This document shows positions 18,634 to 26,479 of a stretch of 64,000 nucleotides of DNA, piece after piece. The DNA comes from Stakelama portus. Lineage in GTDB: Bacteria > Pseudomonadota > Alphaproteobacteria > Sphingomonadales > Sphingomonadaceae. The stretch's first letter is position 1; every line of letters starts with the position of its first letter. A program made the position numbers and the translations under genes. The notes under the pieces were generated by a model that saw only the letters and a list, made by a program, of their open reading frames with translations, ran no database searches and was not told the DNA's origin. The stretch lies in contig NZ_QFZL01000003.1 in the NCBI RefSeq assembly GCF_003171655.1, forward strand, positions 496,001 to 560,000. The letters are read 5' to 3'.

Positions 18634-18824
18634 TCGCGCCGCATCGTCAGTTCGACATCGGGACCGAACGGTACGGACAGATAGGGCTGACCGCTCGCAC
18701 GGACATGCTCCAGATATTCGGGGCAATAATCCGCATTGTCGGCAATGATCAGCGCACCGGGACGCAGCCGTGGCGCGATCGGGTGCAGAATGTCGCGATA
18801 CGGCGCCTTGGCGCCCGTTGACGC
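18630..18824 (-). pseudogene. C-terminal remnant of an O-methyltransferase
   Basis: Directly after and in frame with the TGA of the methyltransferase gene at 18825, the minus strand encodes about 64 residues that look like the end of a class I O-methyltransferase. Visible pieces are GAKAPYRDILHPIAPRLRPG, ALIIADNADYCPEYLEHVR and YLSVPFGPDVELTMRRD before TAG at 18630. DNADYCPEYL and LSVPFGPDVEL are typical end motifs of sphingomonad SAM-dependent O-methyltransferases. The SAM-binding half is missing and no start codon is suitable. It is a truncated gene left after a rearrangement at the junction with the neighbouring methyltransferase. Confidence 0.65.
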
Positions 18825-19556
18825 TCAGCGCTTCGGCGATGCCAGTGCGATGATCGAGAGGCCCGGCGGCAGCGGGACGCGGCCAAGCAAGTGGCGCTCG
18901 ATCCGGAAGATGGTTTCGAACGCCATGTTGAGCGGCTTTGCCGGCGGCGAATCGTCGCTGTCTTGCTTGCCGGTCAGCTTGCCGACCGCGCGCTGCGCGA
19001 CCGCTGCGGGAAAGAGCAGCGAATTGAAATAGCCCAGCTTCTGCCATCCCAGTCCCGCCGCGCGCAGCGACTGAGTCAGCGTCGTTTTCGAATATCGGCG
19101 ATGATGGTGATTCACCACGTCATGCGCGCTCCACATCCATTGATGCGCCGGCACGGTGATCAGGATGCGCCCGCCCGGCTTCAGGCATTCGGCGATGGCT
19201 TTCAGTGCAGCGACATCGTTTTCGACATGTTCGATCACGTCGAGCACCGCGACCAGGTCATAGGCGCCGCGCGGCACGCCGGTCAGTTCGGGCAGCGGCG
19301 CGGTGCCGACTGGCTTGCCGAGTCGTTCGGCGGCATATCTGCCCGCATCCTCGTCGATCTCGATCGCATCGACTTCGCCGAACTGCGCCAGCATCGGCAG
19401 ATTGTGGCCGGTGCCGCAGCCGATTTCCAGAATATGTGCGTCGCCCGGCAAACCGCCCCAGCGCTTCAGATAATCGGTCAGGATGTCGCGGCGCGCGCGA
19501 TACCACCAATGGGTGGTGTCATGCGCGGCCATGCGATCATAGACAATGCGATCCAT
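18825..19556 (-). CDS. Class I SAM-dependent methyltransferase
   Basis: Soluble methyltransferase of 243 residues. ILEIGCGTGHNLPML (about 42-56) is SAM motif I, AIEIDEDA motif II, DLVAVLDVIEHVEND motif III/post-I and LKPGGRILITVPAHQWMWS the following strand, as in Methyltransf_11/23 enzymes that modify lipid-linked or polysaccharide sugars. The VNHHHRRYSK stretch is typical for this subgroup. ATG 19556 lies one base from the gtrA stop, so the two genes are coupled. Position next to gtrA, GT2 and GT-C genes suggests methylation of a surface glycan, which is inference. Confidence 0.85.
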   Translation of the reverse strand: MDRIVYDRMAAHDTTHWWYRARRDILTDYLKRWGGLPGDAHILEIGCGTGHNLPMLAQFGEVDAIEIDEDAGRYAAERLGKPVGTAPLPELTGVPRGAYDLVAVLDVIEHVENDVAALKAIAECLKPGGRILITVPAHQWMWSAHDVVNHHHRRYSKTTLTQSLRAAGLGWQKLGYFNSLLFPAAVAQRAVGKLTGKQDSDDSPPAKPLNMAFETIFRIERHLLGRVPLPPGLSIIALASPKR

Positions 19557-19557
19557 A

Positions 19558-19983
19558 TCAGCCGAATACCCATTGCCGATTGAGAGAGAAAGTGACGAGC
19601 GGCGTCACCGTGACGATGGGGATCAGCGGCGTCCAGTCGGCCAAGTGCAGATAATCGGCCATCACCCAGGTGAAGGCGGCATTGAGCACCAGCCCGGCGC
19701 CCTGCACCACGACGAATTTCAGATGTTGCCTGCCGCTATTGTCGCGCGTGCCATGCCCTTTGAAACTCCATAGCGAATGGAGAAAGAAACCCGCCGTCAC
19801 TGCCACTGCAAAGGCAAAGGGCACCGCCGCGACGGCAAGGCCGGGAAACACCCAATAGGCAAGCGGCAGATAGACCGCCGAATAGATCAGCGTCGAAATT
19901 CCCCCGGCGATGCCGAAGCGGATGATCTGGCCCAGCACGCCGTTGCGGCGGAGCGTTTCGATCTGTTGGAAAAGTGCCGTCAC
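19558..19983 (-). CDS. gtrA: GtrA-family membrane protein
   Basis: Small inner-membrane protein of 141 residues with four hydrophobic segments. FGIAGGISTLIYSAVYLPL near the N-terminus and the end motif TFSLNRQWVF are hallmarks of GtrA/DPMS-like proteins, which are thought to flip undecaprenyl-phosphate sugars across the membrane for GT-C acceptor enzymes. Start codon is GTG. Coupled to the methyltransferase gene (1-base gap). It is divergent from the GT-C gene over a 124-bp region. Confidence 0.9.
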   Translation of the reverse strand: MTALFQQIETLRRNGVLGQIIRFGIAGGISTLIYSAVYLPLAYWVFPGLAVAAVPFAFAVAVTAGFFLHSLWSFKGHGTRDNSGRQHLKFVVVQGAGLVLNAAFTWVMADYLHLADWTPLIPIVTVTPLVTFSLNRQWVFG

Positions 19984-20107
19984 TGGACTGCCCGTCGATA
20001 CCGGGCACTGCCCGGTCCTGTACCAATATTATCCCCGCCGTCCCCAAAGGGGATTTGCGTGCGCCGCGCAGCGCAGTAGATGGCGAGCGAGCATAGGGGA
20101 AGCGATT

Positions 20108-21937
20108 TTGCAGCATTTGCCGTCCGGCGCGCTCCGCCTCAGGGACGATTTCGACCGGCACTGGATTCGCTGGGCGTTGCTCGCCTGGTTGCTGATCGCG
20201 GCATGGTTCCTGTTCGATCGCTGGGGCCAGATCTATTGGCTCGCGCTCGGCGATACCGACGATAATATGCGGTTGATGCAGGTCCGCGCGCTGCTGAACG
20301 GGCAGGGCTGGTACGATCTGCGCCAATATCGGCTCGATCCGCCTGCCGGGTTCAATATCCATTGGTCGCGGCTGGTCGACCTTCCCATTGCCGGGCTGAT
20401 TTTGCTGCTGCAACCGATCGTCGGCACGGCGATGGCGGAAAAGCTGGCGTGCGGCATCGCGCCGATGCTGCCGATGGCGGTTGCGATCACGGCGCTGTCG
20501 CTCGCGGTACGGCGGCTGGTGGCGCCGCTGGCATGGCCGGTGACGATCGTGCTGATGCTCGGCTGCACGTCGACCATGTTGATGTTCGCGCCGCTGCGGA
20601 TCGATCATCACGGATGGCAGCTCGCCTTTCTGGCAGTGACGGTGGCCGGCATGGCCGATCCCCGGCGCGGGCGCGGCGGCGCGACCGTTGGCCTGTCGAG
20701 CGCGTTGTCGCTGATTATCGGGCTGGAACTGCTGCCCTATTGCGCGGCGGCGGGCGCGATCGTGACATTGCGCTGGGTGTGGGACGCGGCGGAGGCGCGA
20801 CGGCTGCGTACCTATGGCCTGACGCTGGGTGGCGGCTGTGCCCTGGGCTTTGCGATATTCGGTTCCTACGACAATATGGCAATGCGCTGCGATGCGCTGA
20901 CGCCGGTATGGCTGTCGGCGATGGTGGTCGCCGGCGCCCTGCTGTTCGCCATGTCGCTGCCGCGGGTCGAGCGGCGCTGGCTGCGGCTGGTGATTGCCGG
21001 GGTGGCCGGTGCCTTTATCGCCGCTGCCTTTGCCAGTGTATTCCCGCAATGCGTGGGCGGGCGGCTGGAAGGCGTTTCGCCCGAGCTCGAACGGGTGTGG
21101 CTCAACAATGTCCGTGAGGCGCGCCCGATCTTCAAGGTGCCGCTGCGCAATGCGCTGCCGATTTCGGTGCTGCCCGCGATCGGCCTGATCGGCGCGCTCA
21201 TCGCCTTCTGGCGCGCGCGGCGTTCGCCCGCCGCCGTGGGCTGGGCGGCGGTCATGCTGTTCACGCTGTTCGCTTCGGCAATGCTGTTGTGGCAGATCCG
21301 CGCCGGTCCCGCCGCGCAGATGCTCAGCCTGCCCGGTGCAACCGCGTTGCTGTGGATCCTGGTGCCGTGGTTCCTGCGCCAGCGCTGGATGCTGGTGCGG
21401 GTGGCGGGCGTCTTCGTCGCCTTCATGATCATATCGGGACTGTTCGTCGCCTATGTGATCAACTGGCTGCCGATCAACCTGCCGTCGGGGCGCAGTCCGG
21501 TGGTGGCCAAGGCCAATTCCAATTGCCAGCGTTTCTGGGCGATGAAGCCGCTCGACAAGCTGCCGGCCGCGACGATGTTCACGCAGGTCGATCTCGGCCC
21601 GCGGCTGATCACGCTGACGCACCATGATGCGGTGGCCGGGCCCTATCATCGCAACGGCCAGGCGATCCTCGACGTGCATCACGCCTTTACCGGCAAGCCC
21701 GAGGATTTCCGCCCGATCGCCGCGCGTCACCATGCGCAATATGTGTTGCTCTGCGTCAATATGGCGGAAACGACGGTCTATCGCGCGCGCAATCCCAATG
21801 GCTTTTATGCCCAGCTGGCGCGCGGACAGGTGCCGAACTGGCTGAAGCCGGTCGATCTACCCGAAAATTCGCCGTTCAAGCTGTGGCGGATCGACTATGG
21901 GTCCCAATCCGAACGGAGCCGTGTCGGCGGTCAGTGA
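20108..21937 (+). CDS. GT-C-type polytopic glycosyltransferase
   Basis: Membrane protein of about 609 residues with at least ten hydrophobic segments. The N-terminal loop GDTDDNMRLMQVRALLNG, followed by PPAGFNIHWSRLVDLP, resembles the acidic first periplasmic loop of GT-C enzymes (STT3/AglB-like and related sphingomonad proteins), where the Asp residues bind metal or lipid-phosphate sugar. The last 130 residues are periplasmic. TTG at 20108 is chosen as start because AGGGGA sits 7 bases upstream; no ATG is available at the conserved N-terminus. Likely final transfer enzyme of the Gtr-like set. Its end overlaps marC by 7 bp, tail to tail. Confidence 0.7.
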   Translation: MQHLPSGALRLRDDFDRHWIRWALLAWLLIAAWFLFDRWGQIYWLALGDTDDNMRLMQVRALLNGQGWYDLRQYRLDPPAGFNIHWSRLVDLPIAGLILLLQPIVGTAMAEKLACGIAPMLPMAVAITALSLAVRRLVAPLAWPVTIVLMLGCTSTMLMFAPLRIDHHGWQLAFLAVTVAGMADPRRGRGGATVGLSSALSLIIGLELLPYCAAAGAIVTLRWVWDAAEARRLRTYGLTLGGGCALGFAIFGSYDNMAMRCDALTPVWLSAMVVAGALLFAMSLPRVERRWLRLVIAGVAGAFIAAAFASVFPQCVGGRLEGVSPELERVWLNNVREARPIFKVPLRNALPISVLPAIGLIGALIAFWRARRSPAAVGWAAVMLFTLFASAMLLWQIRAGPAAQMLSLPGATALLWILVPWFLRQRWMLVRVAGVFVAFMIISGLFVAYVINWLPINLPSGRSPVVAKANSNCQRFWAMKPLDKLPAATMFTQVDLGPRLITLTHHDAVAGPYHRNGQAILDVHHAFTGKPEDFRPIAARHHAQYVLLCVNMAETTVYRARNPNGFYAQLARGQVPNWLKPVDLPENSPFKLWRIDYGSQSERSRVGGQ

Positions 21938-22572
21938 AGCGCGGCGGTGGCTGCAGTGAAGCTCTCGCGCAGCCCGTCGATCACGAATTGCGTGGCCAGC
22001 GCGGCGAGCAGCACGCCCAGCAGCCGCGTGATCACCGCTTCGATCTTCGCACCCAGCAGCCGCATCAGCGGCCCCGCTGCGATCAGTGCAACCAGCGTCA
22101 GCACCAGGATCGTCAGCATCGCGCCAAGCACGACCAGCGATTGTTCGGTCCCTTCCGAACGCGCCATCAGCAGCATGATCGACGCGATCGAACCCGGTCC
22201 GGCGATCATCGGCATCGCCATCGGAAAGATCGAAACATCCTCGACTTCGGGGGTTTCCAGGATCTTCTGCGCACGATCCTCGCGACGCTGCGCACGCTTT
22301 TCGAACACCATGTCGATCGCGATCAGGAACAGCATGATGCCGCCCGCGATCCGGAACGCGTCGAGGCTGATCCCCAGCGCGCCGAGCAATTGTTCGCCGA
22401 CCAGCGCGAAGACGAGCAGGATCGCCGCCGACACGACCACTGCACGCACCGCCATCGACACGCGTTCGCGCGCGCTCGCCCCGGCGGTCAGCCCCGCATA
22501 GATGGGCGCGCATCCCGGCGGGTCGATCACCACGAAGAAGGTGGCGAGCGAGGAGATGAAGAGTTCGATCAT
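21931..22572 (-). CDS. marC: MarC-family integral membrane protein
   Basis: UPF0056/MarC membrane protein of 213 residues with six hydrophobic segments. Family motifs: FFVVIDPPGCAPIYAGLT at the N-terminus, FRIAGGIMLFLIAIDMVF and FPMAMPMIAGPGSIASIM. Function is unknown; the old link to multiple antibiotic resistance was withdrawn. ATG 22572-22570 shares one base with the folD stop (TGATG), so it is translated by coupling and is the last gene of the yggT-DUF167-folD-marC run. Confidence 0.9.
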   Translation of the reverse strand: MIELFISSLATFFVVIDPPGCAPIYAGLTAGASARERVSMAVRAVVVSAAILLVFALVGEQLLGALGISLDAFRIAGGIMLFLIAIDMVFEKRAQRREDRAQKILETPEVEDVSIFPMAMPMIAGPGSIASIMLLMARSEGTEQSLVVLGAMLTILVLTLVALIAAGPLMRLLGAKIEAVITRLLGVLLAALATQFVIDGLRESFTAATAALH

Positions 22573-23447
22573 CAGATCGCGTTTTCGTCCAGCGGCACGC
22601 CTTCGCGGCGATGCGCGGCGACCAGCGTGTTGCGCAGCAGGACCGCGATCGTCATCGGTCCGACGCCACCGGGCACCGGCGTGATCGCTCCGGCGACGCT
22701 CGCCGCGCTGTCGAAATCGACGTCGCCGACCAGGCCGTCTTCGGTGCGGTTGATGCCGACATCGATCACGGTCGCACCGGGCTTCAGCCATTCGCCATGC
22801 ACGAATTGCGGGCGCCCGACCGCAGCGACGACGATGTCGGCATGTTTCAGATAATGGGGCAGGTTGCGCGTGCGCGAATGCGCGACCGTTACGGTGCAGC
22901 TCCGCGCGGTAAGCAGCGCCGCCATCGGCTTGCCGACGATGTTCGACCGGCCGATCACCACCGCATCCTTGCCCGAAAGATCGCCGAGCTGATCCTCGAG
23001 CAGCATGACGCAGCCGAGCGGCGTGCACGGCACCATGCCGGGCAGGCCGGTGGCGAGCCGCCCGGCATTTACCGGGTGAAACCCGTCGACATCCTTGTCC
23101 GGATCGATCCGCAGCAGCACTTCGTCGGCGTCGAGATGCCCGGGCAGCGGCAGCTGGACCAGGATGCCGTCAACCGTGGGATCCGCGTTCAGCCGATCGA
23201 CCAGCGCGTTGAGTTCGTCCTGCGATACCTTCGCGTCGAGGCGGTGCTCGATGCTCTCCATCCCCGCCGCGCGCGTCATCTTGCCCTTGTTGCGGACATA
23301 GACGGCAGAGGCCGGGTCTTCGCCGACCAGCACCACCGCCAGCCCCGGATTGCGTCCGGTGGCGGCGTGAAAGGCGGGGACATGGCTCGCAACCCGCTCG
23401 CGCAGGTCTGCGGCAAAGGCTTTTCCGTCGATGATCGTCGCGCTCAT
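22572..23447 (-). CDS. folD: Methylenetetrahydrofolate dehydrogenase/cyclohydrolase
   Basis: Bifunctional cytosolic FolD of 291 residues converting 5,10-methylene-THF to 10-formyl-THF with NADP. Visible: [16 protein letters not shown] (about 41-56, with the catalytic Lys at about 56), QLPLPGHLD (98-106, GQLPLP-like), the NADP-binding [11 protein letters not shown] and the C-terminal [18 protein letters not shown]. Length is standard. It supplies one-carbon units for purines and formyl-Met, in line with glyA elsewhere in the window. It overlaps the DUF167 gene by 4 bases and marC by 1. Confidence 0.97.
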   Translation of the reverse strand: MSATIIDGKAFAADLRERVASHVPAFHAATGRNPGLAVVLVGEDPASAVYVRNKGKMTRAAGMESIEHRLDAKVSQDELNALVDRLNADPTVDGILVQLPLPGHLDADEVLLRIDPDKDVDGFHPVNAGRLATGLPGMVPCTPLGCVMLLEDQLGDLSGKDAVVIGRSNIVGKPMAALLTARSCTVTVAHSRTRNLPHYLKHADIVVAAVGRPQFVHGEWLKPGATVIDVGINRTEDGLVGDVDFDSAASVAGAITPVPGGVGPMTIAVLLRNTLVAAHRREGVPLDENAI

Positions 23448-23746
23448 GGCGTGTCGCCATAAAGGCTGGCGGCGTGGTCCGCCAGCGCTGTCGTGTCGCC
23501 GGCGATCGCAATCCGCTTCAACCGCGCAGTATCGCCCGCGATCAATGTCACCGCGCGCTTGCCGACGCCGAATTCGCGCGCGACCAGCGCGATCAGTGCC
23601 GTATTCGCTGCGCCTTCGACCGGCGGCGCGGCGAGTCGGGCAGCGAAATGTTCCTCGGTGCCGGCGGCGAATTGCTCGCGCCTTGCCCGCGGCGTTACGC
23701 GGACGGCGATCTCGATGCCGTCCTCACATAAACGCCATGCGGGCAC
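23444..23746 (-). CDS. DUF167/YggU-family protein
   Basis: Protein of 100 residues with the DUF167 core: [29 protein letters not shown] and [13 protein letters not shown]. Members are small alpha/beta proteins with a fold similar to nucleic-acid binders, function unknown, often next to yggT, as here. Start codon is GTG at 23746. The gene is packed between yggT (7-bp gap) and folD (4-bp overlap). Confidence 0.9.
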   Translation of the reverse strand: MPAWRLCEDGIEIAVRVTPRARREQFAAGTEEHFAARLAAPPVEGAANTALIALVAREFGVGKRAVTLIAGDTARLKRIAIAGDTTALADHAASLYGDTP

Positions 23747-23753
23747 GACGGCG

Positions 23754-24068
23754 TCAGTAGCTCGCGATGGCGAGCGAGCGTATCGCGTTGGCGATGACGA
23801 TGTTGTTGAGGATGTAGAGCACCAGCAGCACGATCAGCGGCGAAATGTCGAGCGCGCCGAAATCGGGCAGAATCCGCCGGATCGGACGATAGACCGGCTC
23901 CGTCACCATCTTCAGCCCGTTCCACATCGAACGGACGAATTCGTTATAGGTATTGATGACGTTGAAGACGATCAGCCACGACAGGATCGCCTGCGCGACA
24001 ATGACGAAGGTGAAGACCGTCAGCAGCAGCTGAACGATCTGGAGCAGGGTAATCAGGATGCCGTTCAA
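23754..24068 (-). CDS. YggT-family membrane protein
   Basis: A 104-residue protein with two YggT-type membrane hairpins. Motifs LSWLIVFNVINTYNEFVRS and PVYRPIRRILPDFGALDISP are diagnostic. YggT proteins are inner-membrane proteins linked to cell shape or osmotic tolerance; mechanism unknown. The start is TTG at 24068 with GAGG 7 bases upstream. It lies 48 bp after argB on the same strand. Confidence 0.92.
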   Translation of the reverse strand: MNGILITLLQIVQLLLTVFTFVIVAQAILSWLIVFNVINTYNEFVRSMWNGLKMVTEPVYRPIRRILPDFGALDISPLIVLLVLYILNNIVIANAIRSLAIASY

Positions 24069-24116
24069 GCCGAACCTCGCATAAGTGACTTAGGGTGCTG
24101 ATACACAATATAGGGG

Positions 24117-25034
24117 CTATCGCTCAAGACCGCCCGTTTTTCGCACGAGCGTGCCCGCGCCGCGCCGGGTGAATATCTCCAGCAACATGCCGTGCGGAAT
24201 GCGTCCGTCGAGGATGACGGCGGCATCGACGCCATGTTCGACGGCTTTCACGCAGGTTTCGACCTTGGGAATCATTCCGCCCGAAATCGTGCCGTCCCGG
24301 ATCAGCGCGTCGATACCCGCCGGATCGAGATCGGTCTGCAGCTCGCCGTCCTTGGCCAGCACCCCCGCGACATCGGTCAGCAGGAAAAAGCGCGAGGCAT
24401 TGCATGCCGCCGCAATCGCGCCCGCCATGGTGTCGGCGTTGATATTATAGGTATCGCCATCGGCGCCGAGCGCGACCGGCGCGACGACCGGAATGATGCC
24501 GTCCTTGGCCAGCTGGTGCAGGATCGACGGATCGACATGTACCGGATCGCCGACAAAGCCGAGATCGACATGCCGCTCGATCCCCGAATTGGGGTCGGGT
24601 TCGGTGCGCTTCACCTTTTCCGCGAGCACCAGCCGCGCATCCTTGCCCGAAATGCCGACCGCGCGGCCGCCCGCTTCGGCGATCCAGCCGACGATTTCCT
24701 TGTTGATCTTCCCCGCCAGCACCATTTCGGCGACTTCGGCGGTCGCCTTGTCGGTGACGCGCAGCCCGCCGACAAACTGCGATTCGATGCCGAGCTGTTT
24801 CAGCATCGCGCCGATCTGCGGCCCGCCGCCATGAACGACGATCGGATTGATCCCGACTGCCTTGAGCAGCACCACATCCTCGGCAAAATCGCGCGCCAGC
24901 TCCGGATCGCCCATCGCATGGCCGCCATATTTCACGACGAACGTCTTGCCGGCATAACGCTGAAGATAGGGGAGCGCTTCGGTAAGCGTCTCCGCCTTGG
25001 CCAGCATTGCGGGATCGGGGCTGTGATCGGTCAT
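24117..25034 (-). CDS. argB: Acetylglutamate kinase
   Basis: Cytosolic enzyme of 305 residues, second step of arginine synthesis (ATP plus N-acetylglutamate). [12 protein letters not shown] (about 31-42) is the nucleotide/substrate segment, [12 protein letters not shown] (about 67-78) the glycine-rich loop, and [14 protein letters not shown] the C-terminal ATP site. The extended N-terminus before [10 protein letters not shown] is the type seen in arginine-inhibited, hexameric enzymes, so feedback control is likely. ATG 25034 is used; a longer reading frame upstream runs into the REP-like repeat and is not protein-like. The ribosome-binding site is weak. Confidence 0.96.
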   Translation of the reverse strand: MTDHSPDPAMLAKAETLTEALPYLQRYAGKTFVVKYGGHAMGDPELARDFAEDVVLLKAVGINPIVVHGGGPQIGAMLKQLGIESQFVGGLRVTDKATAEVAEMVLAGKINKEIVGWIAEAGGRAVGISGKDARLVLAEKVKRTEPDPNSGIERHVDLGFVGDPVHVDPSILHQLAKDGIIPVVAPVALGADGDTYNINADTMAGAIAAACNASRFFLLTDVAGVLAKDGELQTDLDPAGIDALIRDGTISGGMIPKVETCVKAVEHGVDAAVILDGRIPHGMLLEIFTRRGAGTLVRKTGGLER

Positions 25035-25052
25035 CGTTCGAAAGGAATCCGT

Positions 25053-25164
25053 TTCGTCCTGAGGTGCCGCTGAGCATCGTCGAAGCGGCATATCGAAGCA
25101 CGCCTGGCGCGGATACTTCGATACGGGACTCCGACTGCGCTCAGCCCCTACTCAGCATGAACGG
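25053..25164. repeat. REP-like bimodule between argB and the queuosine transporter
   Basis: A 112-bp palindromic element. It runs from TTCGTCCTGAG through GCCGCTGAGC...GTCGAAGCGGC and CTTCGATACGG to CTACTCAGCATGAACGG. It is a diverged copy, in opposite orientation, of the element at 31891-31995. It fills the intergenic space between two same-strand genes and could act on mRNA stability or processing of the transcript. Confidence 0.8.
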
Positions 25165-25177
25165 TAAAGGAAAGACT

Positions 25178-25849
25178 CTAGCCCCGGTCGACTGCGCGTC
25201 CGATCCCGACGAACAGATAGATGAGCAGCGGCACCAGCACCGCCGACAGCACCACTTTGGCCAGCATCTGTCCGGCGAGCAGCTCGAAGATCGGGAATAC
25301 GCCGTAAAAGGCAATGGTGACGAAGATCAGCGTGTCGACGATCTGGCTGAGCACCCCGGCAATTGCCGATCGCAGCCACATCAGCCCCCCGCCCTCGCGT
25401 CGCAGCGCGCTGAAGATGGTGACGTTGAGCAATGTCGAAATGCCATAGGCGGTGATGCCGCCCAGCCAGATGCGCCAGGTCGCGCCGAGAATATATTGCA
25501 CGGCGGCCAGCCCCTCGGGCTGCATGTCGGGCGAAGGTGGCAGTGCATGGACCAGCCAGGAAAGCGCCACCGATGTCAGCAGCGGGATGAAGCCGAACAA
25601 CACCAGCTTGTTCGCGGTCGCGCGGCCATGAAGCTCGGCCACCGAACTCGACACTGCGACGAGCAACAAAAAGGCGAAGATTCCCGCTTCGACCGCCAGT
25701 GGGCCCAGCCCGACCCATTCGCCGATCCGCGAAACCGGGCCGAGTGCAACCTGTTTGTTGCCCAGCACGCCGGCGATGCAGACCATGCCGCCGTAAAAGA
25801 CCGAGAGCAGAAAAAGCGAACGCGGGATCGCGCGGTATCGGGTGTCCAT
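25178..25849 (-). CDS. Queuosine precursor transporter (YhhQ/VUT family)
   Basis: Inner-membrane protein of 223 residues with six to seven hydrophobic segments and the YhhQ signature: NKQVALGPVS near the N-terminus, SVAELHGRATANKLV, and the long central helix LGGITAYGISTLLNVTIFSAL, which ends in the acidic/aromatic SQIVDTLIFVTIAFYG. The family imports queuosine precursors (preQ0/preQ1) for tRNA modification. ATG 25849 or an in-frame TTG two codons upstream may be used; neither has a strong Shine-Dalgarno sequence. It stands upstream of argB on the same strand, separated by a REP-like element. Confidence 0.9.
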   Translation of the reverse strand: MDTRYRAIPRSLFLLSVFYGGMVCIAGVLGNKQVALGPVSRIGEWVGLGPLAVEAGIFAFLLLVAVSSSVAELHGRATANKLVLFGFIPLLTSVALSWLVHALPPSPDMQPEGLAAVQYILGATWRIWLGGITAYGISTLLNVTIFSALRREGGGLMWLRSAIAGVLSQIVDTLIFVTIAFYGVFPIFELLAGQMLAKVVLSAVLVPLLIYLFVGIGRAVDRG

Positions 25850-25961
25850 CGTCAATTGCTAGCGGCAATTTGGCACAAGCGAAAGATGCCCGCGCAACAC
25901 CCTTGCCAAGCCCGGCAGCGCGGGCCAATCTGCGCGTTTGCGGCGCAGGGGGATACGCAAT

Positions 25962-26435
25962 TTGATCAGGCTTGTTTCAGCGATCGGTGCGGCGATGCTG
26001 TCGGTATCCGCCATGCCCGCCGCTGCGCAGGACTGGCGGCTGATTTCCGTGGAAGGCAATGGCGACAGCGCCTTGTTCCTGGATGTCGATTCGATCCGGT
26101 CGGATGTGGCCGGGCAACGTGAATTCAGTCAGCTCATCATTTTCGCCGATGACGAGGATATGGTTGCTGCGGTAAAAACCCGTGCGCAGCTTCGATGTGT
26201 CGACGCAAAGGTGCGGATCGGCGATTTCGCGTCGCTCGATATCGACGGCGGCGAGGTTGAGCGCTCAGCCGAATTCACCGACTGGCTGACCGCCGGACCG
26301 GACTCCCAGTTCGCGCAATTGCATGATTATGTGTGCAATCAGGTCCGTACCGATCTCGACATTCCGCTGGGATCCGATCCCGGCTTTCGCACCGTGCGCG
26401 CAATGCTGAAGGCGCTGAAGCCGCAAATCGACTGA
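25962..26435 (+). CDS. Small secreted protein, surface-adhesin-E-like
   Basis: Exported protein of about 157 residues: signal peptide (LIRLVSAIGAAMLSVSAMPAAAQ), then a small beta-rich domain with DWRLISVEGNGD, DVDSIRSD and two cysteines (in LRCVDAK and DYVCNQ) that could form a disulfide. The pattern resembles the surface-adhesin protein E-like domain, which is a guess. The start is read as TTG 25962, as AGGGGGA stands 8 bases upstream; an earlier TTG at 25938 has no such site. Short gap to nupC on the same strand suggests co-transcription. Confidence 0.6.
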   Translation: MIRLVSAIGAAMLSVSAMPAAAQDWRLISVEGNGDSALFLDVDSIRSDVAGQREFSQLIIFADDEDMVAAVKTRAQLRCVDAKVRIGDFASLDIDGGEVERSAEFTDWLTAGPDSQFAQLHDYVCNQVRTDLDIPLGSDPGFRTVRAMLKALKPQID

Positions 26436-26479
26436 TTGCAGCCGTTTCGCGCTTTAGATTTGAAGAAGAGGCAACGACC

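Noticed and set aside
19736..21739. Minus-strand frame of 667 codons, rich in Arg, His and Gln
   Set aside because: Antisense to the GT-C gene, no recognisable fold, composition of a shadow frame.
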